Shown here in pieces: positions 47,001 through 60,660 of a stretch of 64,000 nucleotides of DNA (position 1 is its first letter; every line of letters begins with the position of its first letter). This DNA is from Hirudo medicinalis (taxonomy: Eukaryota > Annelida > Clitellata > Hirudinida > Hirudinidae). The notes beneath the pieces are model-generated. The model did not search any database, was not told the origin of the DNA, and saw only the letters and a list, made by a program, of their open reading frames with translations. A program made the position numbers and the translations under genes. The DNA lies in contig MPNW01000074.1 in NCBI GenBank assembly GCA_011800805.1, positions 37,091 through 101,090 of the forward strand. The letters run 5' to 3'.

Positions 47001-50000
47001 ATTGTGAAGGAAGATGTTGGATATTGTTTGGTTGCTCTTTCCCAAGCAGAGGTAGTTATTGTGTTCCTTTGCTTTGTGCATGACTTTTATGGCTTCAAAC
47101 CGAAGTTGATCTTGTTGTTGGATTTATTTTTAATATTTTTATTGGATTATGTTGCTAATTTTATTTTTAAACAAAAAAAAGTCTTAAAGACAGTTACTTA
47201 TTAAAACATACCAGCATGCTCTGCCATGCATAATTATGCAGCCACCTTCGAAATGAATGTTTAAAGTGGATATATTGAAGAAATATTCCATGTCTCACTT
47301 TCCTGACTTTCCTATATAAACTGCATAATTACTCTTTTCTTGGTAATACTTCCATGGATAACAACAACAACGCCTCAACTTGGTTATAAAGCCTCCTTCA
47401 GCAACATCGCTGCCTCAGTTTCCTCTTTCTTCTCCGACGCGTTTTGTCGGCAGAGCAGTCGATAGAGTCGGGGAGTCGTTTATTCCGTTATAATTTCTGC
47501 ACGTTGCAAGGATACGAGCTGCGGAAGTTCGCGTCAAAAGATTTTTTTTCCCGTTATTTCCTTGTTTTTTTAATGACTACGTTGAACAATAACCAGGAAA
47601 GTTCAAGTAATGTTTTGAAGGGATTTTAACTTTTTTGAATTGGAATGGTGCAACTTGCAAGATGTGAGTAATACTCATGGACATTCAAAAGTGTTAATTG
47701 CACTTTTAAAAGCATCAAGTTGCGTCCATCACTTACAAACCACTCAGTCCATGCATCCATTGCCCCCTGATCAATTGATGGAGACTGTTACTGTTGCTTA
47801 TCATGCAGGCTTTTATTAACTAGCAGCCACACAACTCATTTCTCAACAACAGTTGAAAAATGTGGCTAATTTAATATACTCAATGCAATTAAATTGACAG
47901 TTATTGTTATAATTATTATTGTTATTACTGTTGTTGTTGTTGTTGTTTGCTTAATTCAATCAAACATTGGAACAGTGTTTCTCTCAAAATTGAGATCCTT
48001 GATTGAATCCAACATTAAAAGAATAAAGGTTCGCTTTCATTACAAGTATTAATTTTGCGTTATTAGTTGAAGTGTTGAGGTGCAGATCGGCCGGAAGGGT
48101 TACGTTCCTGCGATCGGCATTAATGGCAACGGTCACTGCCACTGGCTCGGAAAAATTGCTTCGTGCAGGAAACATCCTGAAATTTGTTTCATTTCTTTGC
48201 AAACATTTCCAAAGTTTAAAAATGTGCTTCGTTTCACTTTTAATTTTTAAGAGCTCTCTACTTTCTCTACTCGACACAAGTTCCAATCATAAATTAATTT
48301 CTTTGTGCTATGGTGTCCATGCATTTGCATCAGAATTTAAGAATATTTGTACAATAATGTTATAACAATGGCATTGCTGCCGTTAGTCGTATTAAAGAAT
48401 AGTTATTCATACTTTGAGCAGGGAGAAGAGTGATTCTGGATCATCATATTCAAGCATGGAGGCTCTCAACATGTCTTCGTCGTCCTTAGTCAGCGATGCC
48501 TGTCTCAATCCGATAGAATGCAGACGGGATGCCGTGGTGTTTCCCTTTGAATCGATCAAGGACGAGACCGAGGCATCGACGGCGGCATCTACCGGCAACA
48601 TCCCTGCCTACGTCGGAAGTCTGGAGGAGCCCGGAAGCAGGTCCATGTTGCTCCAAGTCTCACCGGAACATCTCAATCATGATCACAGGAGGTAAGGAGG
48701 CATCTCCTTGTTTTTTTACATCATTGTCCTTCCCAGAACATCACCATGTGTTATGTTTAAATCTCGGGTATTGTTCATTGATGTGTTACTTAGTCTCATC
48801 ATCACCAGCATTATAACTTGTTGTACTTGGTGAAAAGCTTCCAAAATTTGATGAGATTGTAAATGTTTATAATATTTCTAGAATTATTTTTGCGACAACG
48901 TGACATTTACAATCATTTGTTACGTATGTAAATGTTTTACTAACTTTAAATGTTTTTTATTTTTTTTACTGTGATCATGATTCATCTGACTAAAAACATT
49001 TTACAAAGTCATTCTACAAATACTGCGATAAAGTATTGTTAGAAACAACTTTGTTGATGTGATATTCATCAAACACAGCTAGTTTTTCTAAATCATGTAC
49101 ATAACAAGTTACGCTTCTTCGTGAATTTATTTTTTAATTCGTCATCTCTTCCAAAGCAATCTCAGTGTGGCATTGATGCACCTGCATTGTTGACAAATAC
49201 CTGATCATTTATTGGTTTATGTGTTTAAGCAGCATCATCTCCAACTTCATGTAAACTAGAAATGTTGCTTGGGATGTGGAGACCATTCTTCAGTTTAGAA
49301 CACCTTGTGTTCAGTGGAAGATTGATTCCTCCTCTTGTGCAAGCATGTGTGTGAATTAATACTAATTACATATTTAAATATTGTTACTATGTTATATCGT
49401 TTCACCATTATTTCTTATCTCTTCATTCCAATTAAATTTTGTCAAAATTCAATATAACTTAATTAGTTAAATCATTTAGTTTTTAGTACTCATTTTAGTA
49501 TTTAGTTTTTATTGTACTTGAAGAGCATTGAATTAGTTGACTAAAGAGCAGTTTTAAGTTTGGCAACCCATTATATATTGCTTCATCATCCACACGATCA
49601 TCCATCTGCCCTCAGAATCAGCCTCCCCAACGAAGTTCCCAAGCAGAGATTCTCGCTACTCAGAAATCGACTCTCGGCATCGGCTCGAAACTTCGTGTCA
49701 AAAAAAGAAAGCAGCAGCAGCAGCGGCGGTAGTGGTGATAGCATTAACTGCAGTATGGAGGATGTCAACAGACTGGCCGTAGCCACATCAAGGAGCCACA
49801 AATCTGGGAGTCTCGATTGTCAGTTCCTTGCCCTCTCCTCTGATCATGCCAGGAGAGCAAAGTCTGTGGAAAGTGAGAATTTTAAAGCCAAAGGAAAGCT
49901 CAAATCACCGAGGAAGCAAAGTGGTAGGAAGTCACCTCTGGAGGTCATAAGGTCGAGTTTGCATCTTGATAAGTCACCCATCAGAAAGAGGGTCAGTTCA

Positions 50001-52538
50001 CCTTTGAAAGAGAAGAATGTTAACGTTGGTGATAAAACAAATGAAAGAGACGCTTTGCCCTTCGATCCGGAGGTTAGATCGCTCGTGGACATGAAGGTTG
50101 GCAGTGGATGTGACTTGGGATCTGTTCTGTCACTGCCAGAGAAGATAAAGATGGAGGGGGATGAGGTTGCCATGTCAACAACTTCCATGTCTGGCAGCAT
50201 CCCCTTGGTTGTCATCCACTCCCCTCAGAGTGCTTCGTCGTTGTCGTGCGACCGGCTGACCTCGGGCCACGTCGCTCACGCCATTTCAAGCAGGTCTCTT
50301 CAGTTTCATTTTCAGTTTGTTAAGTTTGTTACTTTAAACTATTATTTTTCTTTTAACTTTCCAAAATAACTCGTTTTATTCTCGTTAGACATTTACTTTA
50401 TTTTTTAAGCTTCAATAATTTATAAGTTTTGAACAAGCTCATTTAATATTTTCTCTACATTTTGATCGTATTTGGAGGTTACTCTTACCGATATTAACTA
50501 TAATTTCATCCAATACTTTTATTTAGTCTTAATAATATTACCCTCCTAATTTGATCGAGAACCGTATTGGAAGAAATTGTGGTTAAACAATACATATGAG
50601 CAGTACGTATGAGCAGTCTCTACAAGCAAGTACGTCATGTGACGAACAAGAATAGGGATGTATTGTAAATGTGGATGCAGCATTAATATCGTCCAAACTT
50701 CAAAAACTGTTGTTTAATAAGCTTGCCATTTAGCAGAGAGTGGTTTTTCAACAATCTGCTTGCACTGTTTTAAGTACATAAAGACTGTCATTAAATTTAA
50801 ATATAAATTTGACAAAACATGTTTAAATAAAATATTGAGCTGTTACATTGTAAACTCCTAAATTTACAAGTGGGTTGACATCATAAAAGAACTTCATGAA
50901 GTGGCTTTCATGGCCAATTGGTAATAGGATTATCGTCCAAAAGTTAAGGTCAAGTGTTTCATGATGAGATGTTAGATGATGAGAGGTGATATTAATAATT
51001 AATAATAATAATAATGTTTAATAAATAACAACAAGGAGTAGGAGTAAGTCAGTGCAAAATATTTCAAAGTGAAATTAATCTGTTCTTTAAGGTTTTAATT
51101 TGTCAAATAGAAATAATGACTGTTGCAGTGGTGTAATAATTAGGACAATTAATATATATAATTAAGTTTAGACAATTATTATATTTTAATATTATATTGT
51201 GAGATTATATATAAGAATGATTATTATGAATCTTTTATTATTTATTCTCAGTCCCCCGAGTGGATAAGTTATTTCACTAGGTTAATCATTCTTCTCTCAG
51301 GTTGATCTCATACTTCCTACATTTTAGTTGTAGACAATAAACGAACATAATAATAGTAAGGACACATCTGTAAGTGCTTTAACAATTACTGGGTATGCAC
51401 GACTCGACCACCTTATGCGGTGTTACCCGGTCGTGGTCACTGATCAGGTAGATGGGAATTTTTTATGTTATAAATTATGATTTAATCCTTGTAAATCATA
51501 TTTTTTTATTCCACGTGCATAATTGAGGGAAACATTATGCACTGGGGTTTTGCCACAAAATTGTGCATTGCAAAGTCAAATGAATTTAGATTGAAAGATC
51601 ATCCATCCGGTCACCTTTCACCTTATATGCTTAGTTAATCTCAATGTGTTTTATGGATCTCAACAGTCGAACCAGCCCTGCCCCTCTGACCGATCTCTTT
51701 CAAGAGTCCACACTTCAAAAGTTCCAGAGCAAACCCATAATTCAGAGAGTGGCCAGTATGGACAGTGCCAAAACGGTGGTTCATACCCACGGCTTAGTGG
51801 AGATGGCAACGAGCGAACTGGACATCAAAACTTCCGATTCGAACGACAAGAGTGGCTCCGGTCCCTTGAGTCTTCCTCTGACCGTCAACCTCAGGACCTC
51901 CCCGAAGAAGGTGGCAGGTGGAAAGAGCAGCAGCAGTGGTGATGCCAGCTTCAAGGCTGGAAAGTCATCCTCCTCCTCATCAGAAAGTAAAAAGAAAAAG
52001 ACCAGTTCCTGGTATAATGTGAGTCTAATGAGTATTTTTTTATGATGACGTGATGATGACTTTCAAGGTTGACCGTAACATGTTCATCCATGGATCAATG
52101 AATGTCTAATGAATTACTAATGAACATTTGCCATGTTTGAAACAAGCTGGGTTTATAATTCACCTAAATTTGATTGACACGATTGAGTAACAGGTAACAG
52201 GTATCAACTACTCCTAATTTGGTAGCAATTCAACTACAAAATAACACTTACCAGCTTGTTAGCCACGTCATTAGCGTCGTGCCCAGATGAGGACTAACCA
52301 TAAGCTTTATGCAAATAAGTTATGTGGTTAAACATATTTAAAACTAGTTTAAAGCCTGCAAGAGTGCTCGCAATATTTCATATTTTAACATAACATTCAG
52401 ATTACAAGTTGGTTTTGTGATGCAGTTTGTTGGTGTTGAATTGAATGTGAAACAAAATTGAAAGCATTTGATGAGAAAAGAAAATTATAATAATTGTTTT
52501 ATTATTATAATATAATAATTATTATTATTAAGTGTCAG

Positions 52539-52595
<57 letters not shown>

Positions 52596-55500
52596 CATAT
52601 CATTAGGATGTGCTGATTGAATACTGAAATTGATTGTCGTGAATTGGCTGATCAATACATATCTTTCTGCTCTGAATTAATCATGTTTTTTTATGACTGC
52701 ATATTGATTGTCTCGTGAGGAATGGCGCGAATGATTACCGAGATTCATTGTTTTGGGACCATTCTCGTTTTGAGATTCTGAGGATTTATTCAACATTCTT
52801 CAATATTTTTTGGTTTAATGTTGATTGTTTTTTGCAGCCAAAAAAAATTGTAAGTTATCATTTTATCACTCGCTTATGTAATACACCTGCTTGAATCTGT
52901 GATAGGGCTTTGGTTTTGCTTAGCATTTAGAAAATCACGGGCAAATGGATGGATGAATGGATGGAAGAATGGATGGGTGGATGAATGAGAGTTTCAATTT
53001 GAAGTTCATGTGCATGCACTTGTGGGAATGTGACTAAGCACTTCTCCTTGAACTTTTACTTCTGAGGGAAACCTGGTGCTTTTAAGAATATTGGTGGTTG
53101 AATAAGCTGAACATCTCAATTGTCAATTACCTCAATGTCAGGTTGTATTATTAAATATTGCTGGTTTCTGTGAGAAAAATTCATGTCACCACATTTAAAA
53201 AGTTCATAGTAGAAACAATTTTGAGGTTTTTGGTGTGGATTGGGTGCCATTGGTGATTAGTAACATTTTTAACATTTTGTGGATTAATTGGGAAAATATT
53301 TCACATTTGCTTCACACATTTTTATGCTTTTAAGTTGAATTATAAATTGAATTATTGCATTAGACTGGTGGCTATATTTCTTTCATTGTGATTTTGAATT
53401 GGAGTAGCTTTTGCTTTTGCTTACAAACTATTGTATGCCATTATTGCTATTCAAGGTTGTCTGTTGTTGATAAATATTTTTGAACCGAGCTCCAGTTTCT
53501 AATTCAATTTTGTCGATTTCATCACATTAAATGAACTGCTTTGATGACGTAAATTAACAGATTATGAATAATTAGTTCTGTTACCTGTAATTTTACCTGT
53601 AATCGTGTATTATTTCAGGATTTCTTTCTCGAAAGACTGATAATGATGACGACATTTGTGCATCAGCTAACATTCGTTTCAATTTGCACGACTTGTTAAT
53701 TTGTCCAGGTACTGAGTCCGTCTTACAAGTCGCGCAGTGAGGACTTCAAGAGGATATTCAAAGCTCTTCCGACATCCGAGCGACTCATCGTCGGCGAGTG
53801 CCTTGATTTAACTGCTTTCATTAAAGGTTCTTCGAGATCTGCACATTTGACATCCGAGTTACTTAATCTTCCAGAATACTCGTGTGCCCTTCAGAAGGAT
53901 ATTTTGATCCAGGGAAGGATGTATGTCTCTCAAAACTGGATCTGTTTCTATGCCAACATCTTCAGATGGGAAACAATTGTTTGATAATTACTGATTATTT
54001 TATGATGGTCATTTATATTTAGCATTAAAGTTTTAATTAAGGAAAATTATGCATTTTTTTGCAATCTTATTGGGTGTAAACTGTTTACGTGAGGAAGTAA
54101 TTAAAAAATTGACTCTTATAAATTGATAATTTAAAAAAGGAAGTTTAAATAAAATAGAAATTATAATTATTTTCTTATATCATTAAATCACTTCTTTGAA
54201 CAGCTCATGATTAGATGCCAGGACATTGTGAAGCTGACGAAGGAGAAAACGGCCCGCGTTATTCCGAACGCCATCCAGATTTGCACCAGGGATGACAGGT
54301 ATTTCTTTGCCTCGTTTGGAGCCAGGGACAAGGTCTTCATCCAGTTGGATCTGGTCAGGAAGAATGCCATCAATGAGCTAGTGAGTTTTCACATCATGGT
54401 TCCATAATGTATTATTACGATATCATTGGTGTGCAACTTAGCTCACAGTTCGTGCATATGGTGATGGCAACAACCATAACTTATCGTGTTCGAAACCCAG
54501 CTTGCACTGCCACAAGCACCCTTGGGAAGGTGTGCAACAAACGGTCGACATGACAGCGCTTCTGATGTTATGGCGCGAAGTGAGCAACATTTATTTACAT
54601 CAGAGGAGGATGTCGAGGTGTTGATGCAAGATGAAGAATCAATCCTTGGTTATTCAGTCATCAGACTCATTTTATAAACATTTCTTTCCATACAATCATT
54701 CGACACCTTTGTTCTGCGATGTGGATGGCAAAAATTTATAAAAACCTTCACTTCACAGCGAATGAGCAAATCAGAATTCTGGTCCTGGGTGCATCTATAT
54801 TATGGGGATGAACTAGGATTGACCTCTGATGATGACGATTACATGCCAGTCACACCTGAGGATAAGTCCAAGTTCCAGGCCTACCTGCAGAATGAGCTCG
54901 GACAATCGCAGGAGGGGACGGTCATCGAGATTGCCAAGGTGAGAAAAGACATGTATTTGATGAAGGATGTTTGTGTTTTCGTTGAGTTGCTTATGATATT
55001 TATTTATTTATTATTTATTTGATTAAAGTTCGTTGCATAACTAAGATGATTTGGACTAAGTTGCTTATGATGCAATGGGTCGTGATTTTGTAATCTCTGT
55101 CAATCATAATTGCATGCACTCATATTATTGCTATCGTCATCATTATTCTTCTTAAGACTAATAATTTATGATTCAATGTTTTAAAGGAAGCCCTTGAAGA
55201 CGTTACTCTCTCACAAGCAGCACCTGCTTCAACATCTTCAGCACCACCAACTTCTGTGATATCAAAGAGGGGGGCCTTAGGAATTATGGATCTCGACAAT
55301 CGCAAGACGAGGAGGGAAACATCTCTCGATTACCATGACTGCGGGCAGCATCCCAACGAGTTGCCGCTCGCCGAAAGTGCTTCGAGCGAGGATGATGAGG
55401 AAGATGAGGAAATAGGTGAGAGAATGAGGATGATGCATTTCATCAAATTATTCCATCAGATTATTGAACATGGTTTCCAACACCCAATTGACAGTGGATT

Positions 55501-58156
55501 ATTGTGCCAGCCACTCCCACTTTTCCATAGAAGTCTTGGACGAAGCTTTCAACATGTCGGTGGACGACGTCTTCCACCACTGCTTCTCCGACTCGCAGAT
55601 CTACAGGGAGTTCGTGAAGGCCAAGAAAACTTTCGGTCGGTTCATCGATCATTGAAAACCTCGCCATAAAAAATATCTCGATAGATTATGTGATTGTTGC
55701 TATTTAAGTTTTAAATGTCACAAATCGTCCTAATGCGCTGGTAATAATTTCCAGACGTCCGACTCAACCCTTGGTCCGTGGAATGCGACGAGGAGGGCAA
55801 CGATCGAAAGGTCAGGAACATTTCGTACACCCTTACGCTCGACTTTTCCATCGGACCGAAACATTCCCCGTCGACGGAGAAGCAGGTGCGTTCGATCGTT
55901 TACATGCGACCGTTTACGTCCGCGTGTTGAATATTTATCTCGTAATTATTATCGGTTTTAACGATTCATCTCTTAACTCTTGCCGAAATGCTCCCCGAGC
56001 AGATGATGCACAAAGAATCGGAGCCCGGTCGTTTCTACCTCGTAGACACCGAATGCATCAACGAAGGCATCCCTTACGGGGAGAATTTCTTCATCACCAA
56101 CAGGTTTGTGACTTGATTCTGATGAGAAAGTGTGATGACGACAACGATGATGATCTGAAAGCAGTTTCATTTTATTATTGCTGTCGTTATGCCTACATTG
56201 CTGACCCGAGTTTGGTGACTTGCCGACGCAGGTACTGCATATCGCGACTCTCGTCCAAGAGAAGCCGTCTCAAAATAACCAGCCAGATAAATTACAAGAA
56301 AAACGTTTGGGGCTTCATCAAAAGTAAATTTAAATTTTTATTAGACATAAATTATTTGTTCGATTTGGGTTTTGAAAACCATCGGTAATGTTGATCGCGG
56401 GATGCCGAAGTGTTCGCGACGGCTCGAATTTATCGATTAAATATTCCTTAATGCAGACTTCCTCGAGAAGAATGTTACTGCGGGCATCATTACAAGTTTC
56501 AATGTTTTGGGTTGGAAAATTAAACGATCATTTCTTAGATTAATTTATTATTTTCATCTTCTAATAAACCTCGGTAATTATTTTCTTATCTCGACTTGTG
56601 GATTGATGGATCTTTGCTCGTTAATAAAAATAATTCAGCTTGTCACTTGAGAAGATGAAATTTGATAAGACTGAAGCCTCATCAAATTATCATTCATTTC
56701 TCATTTTTGTGATAAATTTGTGTAATTTTAGTAATTCCACCAAATTATGTATTTGCTGACATTTCAATCAATATCTGGGCTCAAATTGAACCAACAATAT
56801 TCAGTTTTGTTTGTGTTTAATTTTAGCAACTTTTATTTATTAATTGTCGAACAATTTCTCACCAGCCGACCTTCTCAGACTGGAGTCCGACCGACAACTC
56901 GTTCCCATGACGACGGCATCCTCTCAGCTCCGACGTACCCTGACGAGGAACAAATTCCTGAGGAGGAGGAGAGTGGGAGGAGTCTGCGAAGGAAGCGCAT
57001 CTGCCGAGTCGGGTTTCAACCAATCGCACCCCTCGACGCCCGTCAAACTGGGAAGTGCCACTCACTCGAGAAGTATGGCGTCGAACGATTAATTTGTTAT
57101 AAGTGAACCTCATGAATGATCGAGGATTTTAGTAAAACTTTGAACATAATTATGCTTCTAATGCTTTCTAAACCTTTGTGGAAACTTTTGAAACATACAC
57201 GACATGCTTAATTATTAATAATTAACATAATAATAATAATATTAATGGTTAATTTTGTTAATAACTTGAAAATTATTGCTTTAAACACTGCAGCATCTTC
57301 AGTTTCAAGATTCAAATTGGCTTCCGATGCAAACCAGCAACCGACAGTAGACTCTCTAATCTGGTTCGTCTGCACAGTGTGAGTCAATCGTTTGCTTTTA
57401 ACGAGCTTTATTTTCAGTTCTACTTTTAATTATTAATCCGTCATTAACTATTACATCATTAACTATGTTGTGAGAAAAGGAATAAATGATTTGTAACAAA
57501 TTCCTCCTACAATTATTGTAATTAATGACAAGATAATGAGTACAATATGATCATCATGTGAGTAAGAGTGGGATTATTATTGTTTTGAGTAATATTTTGT
57601 AATAACTGATGCCTTAAATAATCTTGGTGCTGTGTAAGATGGATGACTCGTTTTAAATCCTTGCAGCTTGGTCATATTGATGCTCTTCAATGGGATGTTG
57701 TTCTACAAGTTGTGGTGTCTCGAATCCACTGCCATGAGTCTCCTGAAGTCGAAACTTAACGAACATCGGCATCCTGCCTTCTCGCACCAAATTGAAAGGT
57801 CAGTGATGAGTTGAGAATGATGATGATGATGATTGGTGATAAATACTGATGACATTGCAATGTGCTAATGCAGAGATGGCATGTATCTGGATAAGAAAAT
57901 GACTGAAGAATCCTTCCAAAAATCAAAGCTCGACGGTCGCCTTCGGAATGGCATGAGGTCGACTAAAAGGAAAATTTGGCACGATCCAGACGTCGACCAA
58001 TGGAAGAACATCTTGTTGACATCAATTCGTCTCATGGACCACATGAGAGCCTCATTGGTCGAACTACGAAACAACATAGTAGAGCTCGAGCAGAATAACT
58101 TGAAGATGAAAAGAGGCAGAAACACAAGACAAAAAGAAGGAGGAGCCGAAGGCTGA
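44045..58156 (+). CDS. GRAMD1: GRAMD1/Aster sterol-transfer protein (GRAM, ASTER/VASt, TM)
   Basis: Complete 18-exon gene: 44045-44277, 48422-48691, 49616-50293, 51667-52018, 53709-53793, 53875-53978, 54204-54380, 54759-54938, 55187-55415, 55495-55635, 55755-55885, 56003-56103, 56232-56323, 56457-56495, 56866-57072, 57294-57378, 57667-57798, 57874-58156. All phases agree; 3519 nt, 1172 codons plus stop. Residues 1-510 are a Ser-rich, basic, disordered N-terminus, longer than in vertebrates. The GRAM domain follows (YKSRSEDFKRIFKALP, YSCALQKDILIQGRMYVSQN, LTKEKTARVIPNAIQICT), then LGLTSDDDDY, the ASTER domain (about 770-950; MSVDDVFHHCFSDSQIYREF, RYCISRLSSKRSRLKI) and one TM helix (LIWFVCTVLVILMLFNGMLF). 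The family moves cholesterol from plasma membrane to ER at contact sites. The intron at 53794 uses a GC donor. Confidence 0.94.
45743..45999 (+). other. Possible alternative 5' exon of GRAMD1
   Basis: An 85-codon open frame reading VNVIGPTLENPEGIEFVFPN and RFSMLIAAINRASSEKGEFY ends at GA before gtgagt. Its phase (2) is exactly that needed to join GRAMD1 exon 2 at 48422. The upstream acceptor is weak and the first in-frame ATG is at 45929. I do not recognise the peptide. Confidence 0.25.
46209..46343. mobile_element. 135-bp MITE with perfect 14-bp inverted ends
   Basis: The left end CAGGGATGTCATTT and the right end AAATGACATCCCTG are perfect inverted repeats; further inside, GGGTGGGGGTG faces CACCCCACCCCC. 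No coding capacity. CAGGG-type ends suggest hAT, but no clear 8-bp duplication is visible. Confidence 0.8.
48079..48142 (+). repeat. SINE, family A head fragment
   Basis: GTGCAGATCGGCCGGAAGGG followed by TTACGTTCCTGCGATCGGC and TAATGGCAACGGTC match the first 65 bp of the 25380 copy, then similarity ends. Confidence 0.6.
52541..52592. repeat. (ATT)n microsatellite in GRAMD1 intron
   Basis: An uninterrupted TTA tract of about 50 bp between exons 4 and 5. Confidence 0.95.
54430..54600 (+). repeat. SINE, family A copy (GRAMD1 intron)
   Basis: GTGCAACTTAGCTCACAG, GTGTTCGAAACCCAGC, TGCACTGCCACAAGCACCC, TTGGGAAGG and the tail CAGCGCTTCTGATGTTATGG follow the family consensus with moderate divergence. 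Confidence 0.7.
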
Positions 58157-60393
58157 AAGTTGCTAGTTATGATTTTCAATATTATTATGTTACTTGTTTT
58201 TACTATGATGATGATGATGATTATTTTGAATTCAATCACAATGCTCCCATTGTGAATTTAATTGGCAGTTACTATCAAAACATTTAATTGACAGTCACCA
58301 CAAAAACATTTTTGATTCTGGAGAGCTGAGCAATCCAACTTTTTTTTTTGCAAATCAAAACGTTTGAAATGTTTTCATTTGAAGAATGTTTATAAAATAT
58401 CTGTTGTAGATTATTATCAGTTTGATAATCCTCTGCAATATCAACCTGAACATTGGTAAATAATGTAGACTGATCTCTATGTCACAATTTACTCGACCTG
58501 ATCGTAAGTGAGGGATTTTTATCTGCACGTCGCATGGTCACATCACCGATAGTATTTGCTTCCTCTAATCCATGTACAGGAACACCTTCAAAGTTCATGT
58601 TTTTAGGAAGAGAATCTGCAATGATCATGTGATCCGTGCACGATGATCCAGTAGAATGGTTTTGTTATTTAATCGTTATTCATTCCTATTTCATTTGATG
58701 ATGTTTACTTTCAGTGGTTTTGAGTCGAGAAACCACAATAGGAACTTCATTTATGCTAGTCTTTCCCCCAATCATTGACATCTGCTCTGCAACTTATTTC
58801 ATGTCGCGCCCGAGTTACCATTCGCTCGGCATCAGTCAAATTAATGTTACATCTTTTTCCTAGGAGTCATAAAACAGTATGTAATAGCTTATAATTAAAG
58901 TGTCGATTTTGACTACTAATAAATACATTTATGCAATGCTGCTATTTGACCTCTTACCTTTGAAATACATTATGAGGCCTCCTATATTTGTGTTTATTAT
59001 TGTTTGGATATATAATGTTAATGTTTAGTTGACTGAATATTAACGCTCCGTACATTAATACTTCAGAATTTGCAATTTGTATAGTTACATTGTTTTTTCA
59101 CCGTGGTGCCACGTGAGATTGATTCTTGGCCACAAAACTGGCACACTTGTCGGTCGATCCGCTTGTTCCAACGAAGAATCCATTAATGGATCAGTTCGTT
59201 CTTGTTGGGTTCTGCCAATCGATTGATTTCTATATTTCAGGCATCTTCGGACGGTTTGATCTGACCATGACTGGTGCAATTAATATTGATATTATATATT
59301 TTTTTAAATTATTATTATCATTATTTATATTAACACCCATTTTCTTGTTAAAGTTACTTAAAAATGTCAATTTTTTGCATCACAACAAAGTGCAGGATGT
59401 GATTAGTTTGAATGTGATATCTTCTCCTGTATTTTCTACTCTTCATTAACTTGTGCTTGTCTTTGATTGCAAGTGTAAATATTCATGAATTTTTTGATTA
59501 GTCACCTTTCCTAGAGTCATCACCTCTCCTGATCTCCTGTCACAGCAAATGCATCAATTGATAGCAAAGTCAACTTTGCTTTTTAGGCATACTTCAGAAC
59601 CATTGTTACTGGGTTCTTTTTTCTGAATGGCATAAGAACAGTTAATATACATTTTTAAATGTTTGCAAATAAATAATATTAATAATTATCATTAAATGTT
59701 CGTTAAAAGTGTTTTTGACGTTTATGTTACTGTGGCTACCATGGTTACCATCAGTCCATGCTCAGTTGTTCACTCCTGTGAAATTATTAGCCCAGCAAAC
59801 CATGCTGCTGCTACAAAACCATCCACTGCTGTCGGAAGCCTCGGATTAATATTTAATCCCGCTTAATGTTTTTCTATCCGATTTAAAATTACCATTGTTT
59901 TGTAATACTTGAATTTTGTGCTTATCATTGGAGGAGAAGTTGTAATCTAGTCTTTGAAATGTCTGCCAAGGATCATGTATGTACAATAATGTCAATCTCT
60001 TATGTTGTAATTATAATAATTTATTACAGTCTTGTCCTGAGTTGGTAATATTATCCTAGCAATGGTTATTTGCTGTTACAGCGATCAATTTCGTCAGGTT
60101 ATGATAATAAAATCACATTAAGCGTTAGACTCTACTCATTGGACTGCTGCATACGAACGGATCCGCAGATGTAAACCGTTAACACTTCTTTGCAATTGAA
60201 ATGACTCTGCATATCCTTTTGAGTTCATATCCATACCCCTTTCAGGCCCACATCAGGGGCAATTTACGTGCACTGCAATTTCAGTTCCTGCTTTTGATAG
60301 GTTAATTTAATGCAGGAATAGTTACCTGATAGGTTAATTTAGTTCGTCTCGACAAAAACTCTCTGTAAACTTCCCGAAGCTCCTTAATTTCCA
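58157..60393. other. GRAMD1 3' UTR and intergenic DNA
   Basis: Candidate poly(A) signals such as AATAAA near 58918 follow the GRAMD1 stop. Otherwise AT-rich with no gene or element I can support; the 59126-59449 frame has no recognisable product. Confidence 0.5.
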
Positions 60394-60660
60394 TTGCTTT
60401 CGAATAATGTTGCCCTTTGCCCTTCCAAAAGGACGTTCAATTTCCATCATTCAACTATGCCAACCAGTTCATCATCCCTCGTCAACAGAGGCTTCTCTTA
60501 TGCCTCTCCTGCTGCCTGGAATGTATTACCCCCTTTTAAGAGCTCAACCATCCCTGGAGTTCTTCAAACGTCATCTGAAGATCCACCAATACAGGACACC
60601 GACATGAAGCTAACGAAGACACAAGGCGCCTTTGATGCGATGCAAATGGCGCATTATAAA
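60394..60660 (+). mobile_element. LINE 3' end: reverse transcriptase C-tail and 3' UTR
   Basis: A frame reading RTFNFHHSTMPTSS and RGFSYASPAAWNVLPPFKSS, continued after a frameshift by LEFFKRHLKIHQY, matches the C-terminal tail typical of CR1/jockey-type LINE polymerases. The 3' UTR-like end AAGGCGCCTTTGATGCGATG CAAATGGCGC at about 60627-60655 resembles the tail of the family A SINEs. Severely 5'-truncated. Confidence 0.65.

Larger units (their letters stand above)
44278..48421 (+). other. GRAMD1 intron 1 with unexplained coding-like and promoter-like pieces
   Basis: It contains a 100-codon minus-strand ATG frame (45547-45245) with no known match, an exon-like plus-strand stretch (45743-45999), a MITE (46209-46343), a GC-richer block with an upstream TATA-like CTATATAAAC (47311-47640), a TTG/TTA microsatellite (47900-47950) and an A-family SINE fragment (48079-48142). 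Confidence 0.45.
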
